Assembly (NCBI GenBank): GCA_041689615.1
Contig: JBDNFW010000026.1
Span: 1-64,000 of the forward strand
DNA: 64,000 bases
Direction: 5' to 3'
From: UBA7359 sp041689615
Lineage (GTDB): Bacteria > Pseudomonadota > Gammaproteobacteria > Eutrophobiales > Eutrophobiaceae
Shown here one piece after another: positions 8,561 to 18,406 of this stretch. A program made the translations under genes and the position numbers. Positions within the stretch are counted from its first letter, which is position 1. The number at the start of each line of letters is the position of its first letter. The notes beneath the pieces were generated by a model. The model ran no database searches and had not been told where the DNA came from. It saw only the letters and a program-made list of their open reading frames with translations.

Positions 8561-9478
8561 TTGTCAAACCTGTGTGGTCCATTAGACAAACACTTGCGAC
8601 AAGTTGAACGTTTTATCGGCGTCGAAATAAATAACCGCGGCAATAATTTCCATGTCAGTGGTGATTTAAAATCAATCGAACTGACTGAGAACATTTTAAA
8701 AGAAATGTATGCCTCAACAGAAGTTGAACCTTTGTCGCCGGAACGCGTTCATCTCTTGTTACAGAGCATTAATCTTGAAGAAGAGCTCGAAGAAGAGATT
8801 GCAAATGAAGTGTCGATAAAAACCAAACACGGCATTATTCGCGGTCGCACAGTAAACCAAAAACTTTATCTTTCAAATATACAAGCGCACGACATTAATT
8901 TTGGTATTGGCCCTGCCGGTACAGGAAAAACCTATCTGGCCGTTGCCTGCGCCGTTGCCGCGATGGAGCAGGATCGTGCACGCAGACTGGTTTTAGTTAG
9001 ACCGGCTGTAGAAGCAGGTGAGAAATTAGGTTTTCTACCTGGAGATATGGTACAAAAAGTCGATCCTTATTTACGTCCGCTTTATGATGCACTGTATGAA
9101 ATGCTCGGTTTTGAGAAAGTCGCAAAACTAATTGAACGCAATGTCATTGAAGTTGCTCCACTGGCATTTATGCGTGGCAGAACACTTAATGAAGCATTTA
9201 TCATTCTTGATGAAGCACAGAATACAACGGTCGAACAAATGAAAATGTTTCTGACACGTATCGGATTTAACTCTACCGCCATTGTGACTGGTGATATTAC
9301 TCAAATTGATTTACCTTCAACCAAACTATCTGGTTTACGACATGTCATTGATATTTTAAATAATGAAAAAGACATTAGTTTTACTTTTTTCAAATCGAAA
9401 GATGTTGTTCGTCACCCTTTGGTAGCGCGCATTCTCGATGCTTACGAAAAGCACGAACAAAATTCATCCGATAATTAA
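8561..9478 (+). CDS. ybeZ: PhoH-like ATPase YbeZ
   Basis: A PhoH-family P-loop ATPase, partner of the ribonuclease YbeY. Walker A GPAGTGKTY lies at residues 117-125 of the form listed here and Walker B is IILDEAQ near residue 216. The coordinates begin at the first near-canonical start, TTG 8561. That start cuts the conserved N-terminus: the frame stays open back to the miaB stop and encodes LFLEPADNQRL just upstream, matching the LEPADN segment of E. coli YbeZ. The true start is thus probably a rare codon such as ATT at 8507, giving about 323 residues. ybeY follows 9 bp downstream. Confidence 0.93.
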   Translation: MSNLCGPLDKHLRQVERFIGVEINNRGNNFHVSGDLKSIELTENILKEMYASTEVEPLSPERVHLLLQSINLEEELEEEIANEVSIKTKHGIIRGRTVNQKLYLSNIQAHDINFGIGPAGTGKTYLAVACAVAAMEQDRARRLVLVRPAVEAGEKLGFLPGDMVQKVDPYLRPLYDALYEMLGFEKVAKLIERNVIEVAPLAFMRGRTLNEAFIILDEAQNTTVEQMKMFLTRIGFNSTAIVTGDITQIDLPSTKLSGLRHVIDILNNEKDISFTFFKSKDVVRHPLVARILDAYEKHEQNSSDN

Positions 9479-9487
9479 CATCTTAAT

Positions 9488-9943
9488 ATGAATATGGACA
9501 TACAAAATGTTTCTGGATTTGATGCCCTTCCAAAAAATGAATTGATCATTAAATGGGCAGAACAAGCGCTAGATGGACAACATAAAGATGCCGAAATAAC
9601 ACTTAGAGTGGTTGATATAAACGAAGGTCGGGCACTTAATAAAGAATGGCGAAAAAAAGATACAGCAACAAACGTGCTCTCTTTTCCTGTAGGAGAATCG
9701 ATTGAACATGCACCAAATTTATTAGGTGATATTGTTGTTTGTGCGCCAGTTGTTGAGCAAGAAGCAAAAGAGCAAGGAAAAGCTATTGATGCTCACTGGG
9801 CGCATTTAGTTATTCACGGCATTTTACATTTACAAGGCTATGATCATGAATCTGACGAAGAAGCCAATGTGATGGAAACAAAAGAAATTAAAATATTAAA
9901 AAAAATAGGTTATGCAAACCCTTATGAAACCGAGTCGAGATAA
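9488..9943 (+). CDS. ybeY: Endoribonuclease YbeY (rRNA maturation)
   Basis: A 151-residue metal-dependent endoribonuclease involved in 16S rRNA 3'-end maturation and ribosome quality control. The diagnostic zinc site HGILHLQGYDH places the ligands at H110, H114 and H120. The upstream segment WRKKDTATNVLSFP is also characteristic. It lies between ybeZ and corC, and its TAA overlaps the corC ATG by one base (TAATG), which indicates translational coupling. Confidence 0.97.
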   Translation: MNMDIQNVSGFDALPKNELIIKWAEQALDGQHKDAEITLRVVDINEGRALNKEWRKKDTATNVLSFPVGESIEHAPNLLGDIVVCAPVVEQEAKEQGKAIDAHWAHLVIHGILHLQGYDHESDEEANVMETKEIKILKKIGYANPYETESR

Positions 9944-10824
9944 TGACTGAAAAGAAAAAAATGAATTATGGAAAATGGTTAAAACGTTTCGCCAGTTTGT
10001 TCTCTCGCGAACCTGAAGACCGTGACGCCTTAATCGAAATTTTAAGAAATTCTGAACATCGCAATCTTCTTGACCCTGATGCATTATTAATGATTGAAGG
10101 TGCATTACATGTGTCTGAAATTCAGGTGCGTGACATTATGGTTCCGCGCGTGCAAATGATTGTTATTGAAAACAATGCTGAACCGGAAGATATCCTTTCT
10201 GTCGTCGTAGAATCAGGTCATTCCCGTTTTCCTGTTGTCGGGGAGTCTAATGATGAAATTCTAGGTATTTTGTTAGCCAAGGATTTATTAAATTATTATG
10301 CCAACCCTGATAAAGACTTTGATATCAAAGACGTCATGCGAGCAACGGTTTTTATTCCGGAAAGTAAGCGGCTCAATGTCTTGTTAAGAGAATTCCGTAC
10401 TAGTCGCAACCATATGGCAATAGTCATTGATGAATACACCGGCGTTGCCGGTCTGGTTACGATTGAAGATGTTATTGAAGAGATTATTGGTGAGATTGAA
10501 GATGAACATGATTTTGAAGACGATGAAGACAACATAAATCTTCATGAAAATAATCGTTACACCATTAAAGCTTTAACATCTATTGTTGAATTTAATGATT
10601 ATTTCAATCTGAAAATTGATGATAATGAATACGATACCGTTGGTGGCTTAGTCATTAGTACGTTTGGACATTTACCCAAGCGTGGAGAAAGCATCGATTT
10701 CGAAGACTTTAATATCAAAGTGATACGCGCAGACAAACGACGCGTTCATCAACTACTCTTTACACGAATTGACGAAGAGCAACGTACTGAAGAAATAACT
10801 GATGATGATGATGAAGAAGAATAA
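9943..10824 (+). CDS. corC: CorC/YbeX family CBS-domain protein
   Basis: A 293-residue cytosolic protein with a CBS pair at about residues 60-185 (IMVPRVQMIVIE and VFIPESKRLNVLLREF mark the two halves) and a C-terminal CorC_HlyC transporter-associated domain at about 200-280 (TVGGLVISTFGHLPKRGE). The last residues are a run of Asp/Glu. Linked in the literature to magnesium/cobalt efflux and, as YbeX, to ribosome metabolism; the cluster with ybeZ and ybeY favours the latter. No membrane segment is visible. Confidence 0.95.
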   Translation: MTEKKKMNYGKWLKRFASLFSREPEDRDALIEILRNSEHRNLLDPDALLMIEGALHVSEIQVRDIMVPRVQMIVIENNAEPEDILSVVVESGHSRFPVVGESNDEILGILLAKDLLNYYANPDKDFDIKDVMRATVFIPESKRLNVLLREFRTSRNHMAIVIDEYTGVAGLVTIEDVIEEIIGEIEDEHDFEDDEDNINLHENNRYTIKALTSIVEFNDYFNLKIDDNEYDTVGGLVISTFGHLPKRGESIDFEDFNIKVIRADKRRVHQLLFTRIDEEQRTEEITDDDDEEE

Positions 10825-10867
10825 TATCAATATCAACATCGCCATTCTATAAAAACAATCTGGCCTA

Positions 10868-12370
10868 ATGAGCTTATTACCAGAAAATAAATTTTTTAGA
10901 CGTTGTTGTGCACTTATCGCTGGAGCTTTAGTGCCTTTTGCTTTTGCACCATTTAATTTTTACTTCCTCAGTGTAATTTCTTTAAGCGCTCTCTTTTACC
11001 TTTGGTCTGAAACTGAATCAAAACGTGAAACCTTTCTTTTAGGTTACTTGTTTGGCTTCGCTATGTTTGGTATTGGTGTTAGTTGGCTACATATCAGTAT
11101 TAATCTTTTTGGCGGCATGAATATCATAGGCGCATATTTTTTCACCTTTTTACTAATCGCTTTTATTTCACTTTATCCTGCTCTTTGCGGTTATCTCGTT
11201 AATCGATTTTTTAAAGATTATTATATTATTGTTTTACCCGCGTTATGGTTAATCACTGAGTGGTGTCGCGGCTGGGTATTAACCGGCTTTCCCTGGCTCA
11301 ACATAGGAACCAGTCAAACCGACAGTTTGCTTGTTAACTTTGCTCCCATCATTGGTGACTACGGTATCAGTTTTATCGTTTGTGTTATTGCAGTTTCAAT
11401 CACAAACCTAATCAGAGGAAATTTGAAGCAACGAGTGATAAGTAGCGCAATCATTGTTGTCATTATGTTGTCTTCATTTATATTGAGTAATATCAACTGG
11501 ACACAGAAAAATGGAAATGAGCTAAATGTTACTTTAGTTCAAGGTGCAATACCTCAAAAGATAAAATGGAAATCAGAATATCGAGAAAAAACCTATGATA
11601 TATATTCTGGCTTAAGTGAACCCTATTGGTCATCAGATCTGATTATCTGGCCAGAAACAGCCATACCTGCGTATTATCATCTTGCCGATGATTTCATTAC
11701 TCGAATCACAGAAAGAAAGAAAGACTCTGATACTTTATTCATGAGTGGCATTGTTAATAAAGATGAATCCGCAAATAAATACTTTAATAGTATTTTACTG
11801 ATAGATAACGAACATCATTTTTATAATAAACACCATCTAGTTCCTTTTGGTGAATACCTGCCGTTTAAAGCATTACTTGATCGCATGTTACGTTTTTTAC
11901 AAATCCCCATGTCTGACTTTTCATCAGGAGATATAAAACACAAACTACTTGAAACCGATAAAGCCGTGTTTGGCATGAGTATTTGTTATGAAGATGCTTA
12001 CGGTACTGAAATCAGACGATCTCTGCCTGATGCGAATATATTGGTTAACGTCAGCAACGATGCCTGGTTTGGTGACTCCATGGCACCACATCAACACCTG
12101 CAGATCGCAAGAATGCGTGCTATAGAAAATGGTCGCTATCTGTTGCGCTCAACTAATACAGGTATTTCTGCGGTTATTGATAATAAAGGGAAAGTCGTTG
12201 CTCGTTCGCCACAATTTGAACCACATGCATTACACGCAAAAGCAGAATTATTTATCGGAGAGACACCGTATAGCAAATATGGAAATTATTTAATCTTAAG
12301 TTTTAGCTTTTTAATTTTATTATTAAGCTTTTTTTTACAGCGCAAGGCTAACATTAAAATCAAGAATTAA
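10868..12370 (+). CDS. lnt: Apolipoprotein N-acyltransferase
   Basis: The inner-membrane enzyme that transfers the third acyl chain to the N-terminal Cys of lipoproteins. 500 residues: about six to seven N-terminal membrane helices, a periplasmic nitrilase domain and a last TM helix. The catalytic triad is readable as E263 (WPETAIP), K321 (YNKHHLVPFGEY) and C373 (SICYEDAYG). Last gene of the miaB cluster. Its 3' end overlaps the convergent antiporter gene by 11 bp, so the two transcripts must overlap. Confidence 0.97.
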   Translation: MSLLPENKFFRRCCALIAGALVPFAFAPFNFYFLSVISLSALFYLWSETESKRETFLLGYLFGFAMFGIGVSWLHISINLFGGMNIIGAYFFTFLLIAFISLYPALCGYLVNRFFKDYYIIVLPALWLITEWCRGWVLTGFPWLNIGTSQTDSLLVNFAPIIGDYGISFIVCVIAVSITNLIRGNLKQRVISSAIIVVIMLSSFILSNINWTQKNGNELNVTLVQGAIPQKIKWKSEYREKTYDIYSGLSEPYWSSDLIIWPETAIPAYYHLADDFITRITERKKDSDTLFMSGIVNKDESANKYFNSILLIDNEHHFYNKHHLVPFGEYLPFKALLDRMLRFLQIPMSDFSSGDIKHKLLETDKAVFGMSICYEDAYGTEIRRSLPDANILVNVSNDAWFGDSMAPHQHLQIARMRAIENGRYLLRSTNTGISAVIDNKGKVVARSPQFEPHALHAKAELFIGETPYSKYGNYLILSFSFLILLLSFFLQRKANIKIKN

Positions 12371-14819
12371 TAGATTTTCTTGCCAGACTTATTTGTTCAA
12401 GACGTGCTTTTAATTCAGGTTCATTTTCTGCCATAGACAACACATCTTTTCTTGTCAAACGTAACAATGTTGTCGGCTTTAACGTTTTAGCATTTGCAGT
12501 TCGAACCTGCGTCTCCAACAATGCCATTTCTCCAAAAAAATCACCGTCTCTTAATTCAGCGATAGACGAATCTTCATGACCGTTCTTATAAATCGACACT
12601 AACCCGTGTGTAATGATATAGAGGGAATCACCTTTTTCTCCTTCACCAATAACCAGATCACCAGCAAGAAAAGTCATCGCTTTCGCATGCTTTGATAATC
12701 TTTCAAGCAAATCATTTGGCAAACCATTTAGCAGCGGCACTGTACCTATTAAGTCATGTGGTTTTAACTTAGGCGCCGGATCGGAAATTGGTTGCAACGC
12801 ATTAATTGCTTCATGAATACGTCTTTCGATATTAGTAAAAACTTTCGAACCTATTTCACCATTATGCAGAGCTTCCTCTGCAAAAAAATCAGCCGCAACT
12901 AAAGCAACTTTGGCAAAAAGACGTGTTTCAAAACGCAAATAAAATTCAGGAAAATCCTCAGCTACTTTTTCAAGACGCTGTTTACGTCGAGTTGAACGCT
13001 CCTTGTATTTTCTAATAATTTCTTTTTTAAGTTCTGCACTAATATCATCGTTATTTTCAAGATGCTCAATTACTTTTTCACAAATCAGTATCCCGGCTAT
13101 ATCTCTCTGTAAACTTTGTGAAAAGCGAAGATATTGATAGCGCGCTAACATACCTGCGGCAAAATCATGTTCCCGTAATTGTTTAATTAATGCATTCTCC
13201 AGAATTACAAATGGATTTTTTTGTCCTTCATCTTCTATTGATAAATTTCCCTTAGACTCTGTCGACCATGTTTCCCGGTCACGTTGCAGTGCATTTTTTA
13301 TATTCATGTAGGTATAGTATTGCAAGAACCCTATATCATAGAGATACTTAAGCTCCTGCATTTCAATACGTAACGCTGTTATATGCGCATGACGTTCTTC
13401 TATAAAACTATCTGAATCACCATAATCACTACTAAAGACCTGCGCTGTCTTTTTCTGGATTAATTGTTGTGTGCTACGAGAAATTAATTTCGCTTTATGG
13501 AATGATTCTAATATTTCTTCTGCATGTTGCTGTGATTGAATTAAACCGTGTTTTAATTCTGCCACTTCTTCACCAGTAAATTTATCGAAACCCAATTTTT
13601 TCATTAAAGGCCTTATCGTAGGAGCATTAATAAGTAACGAAAATAAAACTACGCCGAGAGTTATATAAAGAATAGTTTCACGACCCGGCATATCAATAGG
13701 TATAGAAAGTACAATCGCAATTGCAAGCCCACCTTTCAAACCACCCCACCACATGATATGCCGTTCACCCATAGACACATGTGGTAAATTAAACATCTTT
13801 ATTGTCGCGGGAACCATGCTATAAACTCCTGCGGCACGTGCACCTAATACCAATATAATTGCGATAAAAATACTATCTATATGGGAATAAAGTTGAGATA
13901 TATCGACAGATAAACCGACTAATAAAAATAAAAGAGAATTAAAGATTAACGCTATCACATCCCATGTTTCATCAACTGTTTCTCGTTCATTCTGAGGTAT
14001 ACGACTTACACCTAAAATACCCAAGGCTATTGCAGCAGCAACAACCGCCATAACACCGGAAACATGCAAAAGATGTTCAGCAATAACAAAACTACTGTAT
14101 GCCAGGACAATCGACATTATAAGATAGCAACTCATACCGGCTCGAATTCGATACAGTAGTTCACTTAAAATAATTCCAATGACCGCGCCAACAAATAAGC
14201 CGCCAAAAAATACTCTAAAAAATTCCAGTACTGCAAAGCCAGCATCAGAAATTCCAAATTTTTCTGTTACGGCCAAGCCAAGAATAATGTTAAAAAAAAC
14301 AATCGCCGTTGCGTCGTTTAACAATGACTCGCCTTCTACTAAAACGGTTAATCTTTGTGGCGCACCAAGTTCTTTAAATAAAGCAATGACCGCAACAGGG
14401 TCAGTTGCTGAAATTAAAGCCCCGAATAATAAAGCATGAAAAATATTAAAATCCTGAATTAGCCAAAGACCCACGCCTATAAGACCAGCAGAAATTAACA
14501 TTGCTGGAACCGCCAATACCAAAACCGGAATAATATCTTTCATCAACAAACGTGCGTCAAGATTGATGGCTGATTCAAAGATCAGGGCAGGAAGAAACAG
14601 AAACAACACCAGATCCGGCGTTAACTGGAATTTAAGTAATAGTTCAAACTCAGGATAATGACGTGCAATAGAACCTAATATGACGCCTAAGATCACCAGA
14701 AACACGGTATAAGGCACGGGAATATTTCTGCAAATCGACGCTGCAATCATTGCCACGGTCAAAAGACCCATCACAACTAGTATAAACTCTGATAAAGGTG
14801 CAGCTTCTGATATAGGCAT
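12360..14819 (-). CDS. CPA1 sodium/proton antiporter with C-terminal cyclic-nucleotide-binding domain
   Basis: An 819-residue fusion-type antiporter. Residues 1-400 are a 12-13 helix CPA1/NhaP-type exchanger; SATDPVAV and GESLLNDATAIVFF are the ion-site motifs. Residues about 410-680 are a soluble helical region. Residues about 690-805 form a cyclic-nucleotide-binding domain with the phosphate-binding-cassette-like GDFFGEMALLETQVRTA. This suggests gating by cAMP or a related ligand, though binding is inferred. AAGGGG upstream supports the ATG at 14819. Stands alone, convergent with lnt. Confidence 0.92.
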   Translation of the reverse strand: MPISEAAPLSEFILVVMGLLTVAMIAASICRNIPVPYTVFLVILGVILGSIARHYPEFELLLKFQLTPDLVLFLFLPALIFESAINLDARLLMKDIIPVLVLAVPAMLISAGLIGVGLWLIQDFNIFHALLFGALISATDPVAVIALFKELGAPQRLTVLVEGESLLNDATAIVFFNIILGLAVTEKFGISDAGFAVLEFFRVFFGGLFVGAVIGIILSELLYRIRAGMSCYLIMSIVLAYSSFVIAEHLLHVSGVMAVVAAAIALGILGVSRIPQNERETVDETWDVIALIFNSLLFLLVGLSVDISQLYSHIDSIFIAIILVLGARAAGVYSMVPATIKMFNLPHVSMGERHIMWWGGLKGGLAIAIVLSIPIDMPGRETILYITLGVVLFSLLINAPTIRPLMKKLGFDKFTGEEVAELKHGLIQSQQHAEEILESFHKAKLISRSTQQLIQKKTAQVFSSDYGDSDSFIEERHAHITALRIEMQELKYLYDIGFLQYYTYMNIKNALQRDRETWSTESKGNLSIEDEGQKNPFVILENALIKQLREHDFAAGMLARYQYLRFSQSLQRDIAGILICEKVIEHLENNDDISAELKKEIIRKYKERSTRRKQRLEKVAEDFPEFYLRFETRLFAKVALVAADFFAEEALHNGEIGSKVFTNIERRIHEAINALQPISDPAPKLKPHDLIGTVPLLNGLPNDLLERLSKHAKAMTFLAGDLVIGEGEKGDSLYIITHGLVSIYKNGHEDSSIAELRDGDFFGEMALLETQVRTANAKTLKPTTLLRLTRKDVLSMAENEPELKARLEQISLARKSINS

Positions 14820-14875
14820 AGCAATTCCCCTTGCTATCTAATGTATATCAAGTTTCAGTAGCAATCAAAGTCTAG

Positions 14876-15793
14876 TTATAGAAGAGTGCTATCTTTCTCA
14901 GAAAGATGGTCAAGAGCAATAACAACTGACAGACCAATAACCATCATGATTAAGGAATAGAGCAACTGGCTATTTATTGCTTCTGGCAAATACGGGATGG
15001 ATGAAACCAATCTCTCTTTATGCCGAACCACTTCATACACACGGGTTTGAAATGGCCAGATAACATATAAAGAAGCTACTAATATACCGGTTATAAAAAG
15101 AACCGTTTGTTGATAAAACGTTTTTAATAAATATGAAAGTACGCGACTGAAAATGACAACACCTGCCATGATACCAAACACAAACGGCAATATTATTGAA
15201 AAATCAAAATGACCTATCGCATCGAATATGTAGGCATATTTTTTCATCATCAATAAAATAAATGAACCTGAGATGCCTGGCAAAATCATGGCTGAAATGG
15301 CTATTGCACCACATAGAAAAATAAACCAACTTGCATCTGGTGTCGATGCTGGTACCAGCGTTACAACAAAACCACCAAATAAAATGCCTAATACTAAAAA
15401 CAGAACTCGTTTTAATAATAAATGCATTCCTAAATGGCGAAATAATAAAACTATAGAACCCAAGACCAATCCAAAAAATAAACCATAAATTATTTCTGGT
15501 TGAGTTCGAATTAAATTTGGTAAAGAAATAATTCGAGTAAAAAATAATAACGCGGCGACAATACCTATTCCTAATGGGATTAAAAAATCAAAGTGTGGCC
15601 GATTGATAATACCTTTTAGGTTTATTGACAAAATCATTCTTAGCCATTCGCTATCAAATGATTTTATGGCATTAATTAATTGTGGATAAATACCCAGAAT
15701 AAATGCCATTGTGCCGCCACTGACACCGGGAACAACGTCCGCTGAGCCGACACAAAAACCTTTAACTACTAATTTTAATCGAGAGATAAACAT
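14876..15793 (-). CDS. DUF368 family transporter (PopT-type undecaprenyl-phosphate translocase)
   Basis: A 305-residue polytopic membrane protein with about eight to nine hydrophobic segments and the two family motifs ADVVPGVSGGTMAFILGIY (residues 18-36) and ILPGISGSF, related inverted-repeat re-entrant elements. DUF368 proteins have been reported to recycle undecaprenyl phosphate across the inner membrane. The gene starts 17 bp after the hemE stop on the same strand, so cotranscription is likely although the functions are unrelated. Confidence 0.88.
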   Translation of the reverse strand: MFISRLKLVVKGFCVGSADVVPGVSGGTMAFILGIYPQLINAIKSFDSEWLRMILSINLKGIINRPHFDFLIPLGIGIVAALLFFTRIISLPNLIRTQPEIIYGLFFGLVLGSIVLLFRHLGMHLLLKRVLFLVLGILFGGFVVTLVPASTPDASWFIFLCGAIAISAMILPGISGSFILLMMKKYAYIFDAIGHFDFSIILPFVFGIMAGVVIFSRVLSYLLKTFYQQTVLFITGILVASLYVIWPFQTRVYEVVRHKERLVSSIPYLPEAINSQLLYSLIMMVIGLSVVIALDHLSEKDSTLL

Positions 15794-15810
15794 GAATTAA
15801 TGATTATTAT

Positions 15811-16866
15811 TTACTTACTTAATTCATGAACCGCATTTATGAATGCACCGGCATTTTCAGGATCAATATCTGGCGTAATGCCATGACCAAGATTAAACAC
15901 ATGTCCCGGCCCACGACCATAGCTATCCAGAATCGATTTTACTTCTTTTCGAATTACTTCAGGATTTGTTTTTAGAACGGCCGGATCCATATTGCCTTGT
16001 AACGCAACACGATCGCCAATGCTCTCTCGTACTTGACTAATATCCTGTGTCCAATCAAGACCGACTGCATCACAACCGGTATTAGCAATATCTTCCAACC
16101 ATAGGCCAGCACCTTTAGTAAATAAAATTACTGGTATTTTATTTCCTTCATACTCGCGTTCTAAACCATCTAGAATTTGTTGCATATAGGCTAAAGAAAA
16201 TTCTTTATACGCAGGTGTTGATAATGCACCACCCCAGGTATCAAAAATCTGAATCACTTGAGCACCCGCTCTTATTTGCGCATTTAAGTAAAGCGTTACG
16301 GCTTTAGCTAAATGATTAAGTAGAAGATGTAATGTGTCGGGTTCTTGATATAACATCGTTTTAACTTTACCAAAATCTTTACTCGAACCGCCTTCGATCA
16401 TATACGTTGCCAAAGTCCAAGGACTTCCAGCAAAGCCAATCAACGGCACACTTCCATCTAATTCATTTCGTATTAAGCGAACTGCATCCATAACATAACC
16501 AAGATCATCTTCTGGATCAGGCATCGGTAGTTTCTTGATATCAGCAAGCGAAGCAATGGGTTTATCAAATTTAGGTCCAACAGACTCGATAAGTTTTAGA
16601 CCTAAACCCATAGCATCTGGAATAGTTAAAATATCGGAAAACAATATCGCCGCATCCAATGGATAACGATCCAGCGGTTGCAAAGTAACCTCACATGCCA
16701 AATCAGGCGTTTGACATAATGTAACAAAATCACCCGCTTTCTCACGAGTCGCACGATATTCAGGCAAGTATCGCCCTGCCTGACGCATCATCCACACTGG
16801 CGTCATATCGACAGGCTTACGAAATAACGCTCGAATCAAACGATCATTTTTTAATTCTGGAAGCAT
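15811..16866 (-). CDS. hemE: Uroporphyrinogen decarboxylase
   Basis: Converts uroporphyrinogen III to coproporphyrinogen III in heme synthesis. 351 residues, full length. Signature segments are PVWMMRQAGRYLPEYR near the N-terminus, ILFSDIL (catalytic Asp), GFAGSPWTLATYM and the C-terminal NLGHGI. In Pseudomonas hemE follows gltD directly; here it lies about 28.6 kb from gltD but in the same orientation, which marks one edge of the inserted or rearranged region. Confidence 0.97.
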   Translation of the reverse strand: MLPELKNDRLIRALFRKPVDMTPVWMMRQAGRYLPEYRATREKAGDFVTLCQTPDLACEVTLQPLDRYPLDAAILFSDILTIPDAMGLGLKLIESVGPKFDKPIASLADIKKLPMPDPEDDLGYVMDAVRLIRNELDGSVPLIGFAGSPWTLATYMIEGGSSKDFGKVKTMLYQEPDTLHLLLNHLAKAVTLYLNAQIRAGAQVIQIFDTWGGALSTPAYKEFSLAYMQQILDGLEREYEGNKIPVILFTKGAGLWLEDIANTGCDAVGLDWTQDISQVRESIGDRVALQGNMDPAVLKTNPEVIRKEVKSILDSYGRGPGHVFNLGHGITPDIDPENAGAFINAVHELSK

Positions 16867-16991
16867 ATTAATGAACTATTACAAATAAATAATTATTACC
16901 AATCATACTGGATTCGATATTTTATTACATCGACAAGTTATCTTACTGAGTTAAAATACAAATAATTCTATATTCACTTTATGAGGCCATC

Positions 16992-17342
16992 ATGATCATA
17001 CCTGTTAGCGAACTTATTGCAGCTGCGAAATCTCAATGCAATTGCATTGATCCGCATGCAGCAAAACTGCTTTATGAAAGACATGACAATGCCATCATCT
17101 TAGATGTACGCGAACCTGCAGAAGCCAAAGAATCAAGTTTAATAGACTCTACTAATATTCCGCGTGGATTGTTGGAAATGAAAATTTCCAGTATCTGTGA
17201 GAATCCAGAAACGCTTATATTGGTTCATTGTGCTGCAGGTGGGCGCGCTTCTTTATCGGCATCAACACTACAGATGATCGGCTATTCCAATGTCCATGTT
17301 ATTGATGCCAAGTACGATGATATAAAGCGCGTATTTGGTTAA
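16992..17342 (+). CDS. Rhodanese-like domain protein
   Basis: A 116-residue single-domain sulfurtransferase. The active-site loop is HCAAGGRA with the nucleophilic Cys at residue 80, and the CH2A-like element LDVREPAE is at residues 38-45. The loop is six residues long after Cys, typical of thiosulfate- or persulfide-handling enzymes rather than Cdc25-type. GAGG precedes the ATG. Divergent from hemE and convergent with the aspartoacylase gene; no evident pathway partner. Confidence 0.88.
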   Translation: MIIPVSELIAAAKSQCNCIDPHAAKLLYERHDNAIILDVREPAEAKESSLIDSTNIPRGLLEMKISSICENPETLILVHCAAGGRASLSASTLQMIGYSNVHVIDAKYDDIKRVFG

Positions 17343-17359
17343 TTTATCTTTTGATAGAT

Positions 17360-18406
17360 TTACAAAATCGGCGGTTCATCAGGGGAGTACGTGTCCGTAA
17401 GCGGATTCATGATTTGTTGAAACTGCTCTACTTTATCAGCAACAGATCCAGCACTTTTAAATTTGGCGATATGGAATAACGCTTCGCCTTCATTCACTAG
17501 AGGGAGGTTTAAACGCCCAATAATAATGCCGTCAATCGGTGATAATATTTCTTCTTCATTTTCACCAAAAGGATCCGAGACAAAACCAAGCAGTTCATTC
17601 AATTCAATTCTTGAACCAAGTGGTTTTAGTACTCTTAAAATACCACTTTGCGGCGCACGCACCCATAAACTGGAACGTGCAACAATAGGGTCAGCCAGCT
17701 TACGTTTACTTTTTAATGCAGGTAACATTTCCAGACTACGCATAACGGAAATAATGCCTCTGACACCAGCACGGATAGACACTTCATCAAAGCGTAGCGC
17801 TTCGCCTGCTTCATAAACAATAACTGATGTGCCTAATTTTTCTGCTGCTTTACGCAACGAGCCATCAACAATAGATGTATTTAAAATGACGGGCGAGGTA
17901 AAAGCACGCGCCATCCGTTCCGTTTGTTCATCATCTAATACTGCTCTTACATGCGGTAAGTTTTCTCGATGGATTGCGCCCGTATGTAAATCAATACCAT
18001 GTGTACATTTGGACACAATTTCATTCAAAAAAAGATGCGCCATTCGCCCTGCCATGGAGCCTTTTTCGGAACCTGGGAAAGAACGATTTAAATCACGTCT
18101 ATCCGGTAAATAACGTGTTTGATCTATAAACCCGTATATATTAACAACAGGAATCGCTATTAAGGTGCCTTTCAGTTTACCAATCGACTTGTTTTTCAAA
18201 ACCCGACGAATGATCTCTACGCCATTAATCTCGTCACCATGTATTGCTGCTGATAAAAACAAGGTAGGTCCATTTTGTTTACCATGAATGACGTGAACAG
18301 GAAGTTCAATATCGGTATGCGTGTATAGGCTCGGCACCGGCAATTCAAGCGTCTGCCTTTCACCAGCGTTGATCGTGGTATTACAGAGAGTGATTGATTC
18401 ACGCAA
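17360..18406 (-). CDS. Succinylglutamate desuccinylase/aspartoacylase family amidohydrolase
   Basis: A 348-residue M14-like zinc hydrolase. Zinc ligands are H56 and E59 (AAIHGDEING) and H141 (GIDLHTGA); E199 in VYEAGE fits the catalytic Glu. A C-terminal beta domain (from about 245) follows. The start is TTG at 18406, abutting the rimK stop (TAATTG). This enzyme type often sits beside rimK, where it may remove or process the glutamate tag or the acyl amino acid; its exact substrate is unknown. Probably in one operon with rimK. Confidence 0.85.
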   Translation of the reverse strand: MRESITLCNTTINAGERQTLELPVPSLYTHTDIELPVHVIHGKQNGPTLFLSAAIHGDEINGVEIIRRVLKNKSIGKLKGTLIAIPVVNIYGFIDQTRYLPDRRDLNRSFPGSEKGSMAGRMAHLFLNEIVSKCTHGIDLHTGAIHRENLPHVRAVLDDEQTERMARAFTSPVILNTSIVDGSLRKAAEKLGTSVIVYEAGEALRFDEVSIRAGVRGIISVMRSLEMLPALKSKRKLADPIVARSSLWVRAPQSGILRVLKPLGSRIELNELLGFVSDPFGENEEEILSPIDGIIIGRLNLPLVNEGEALFHIAKFKSAGSVADKVEQFQQIMNPLTDTYSPDEPPIL

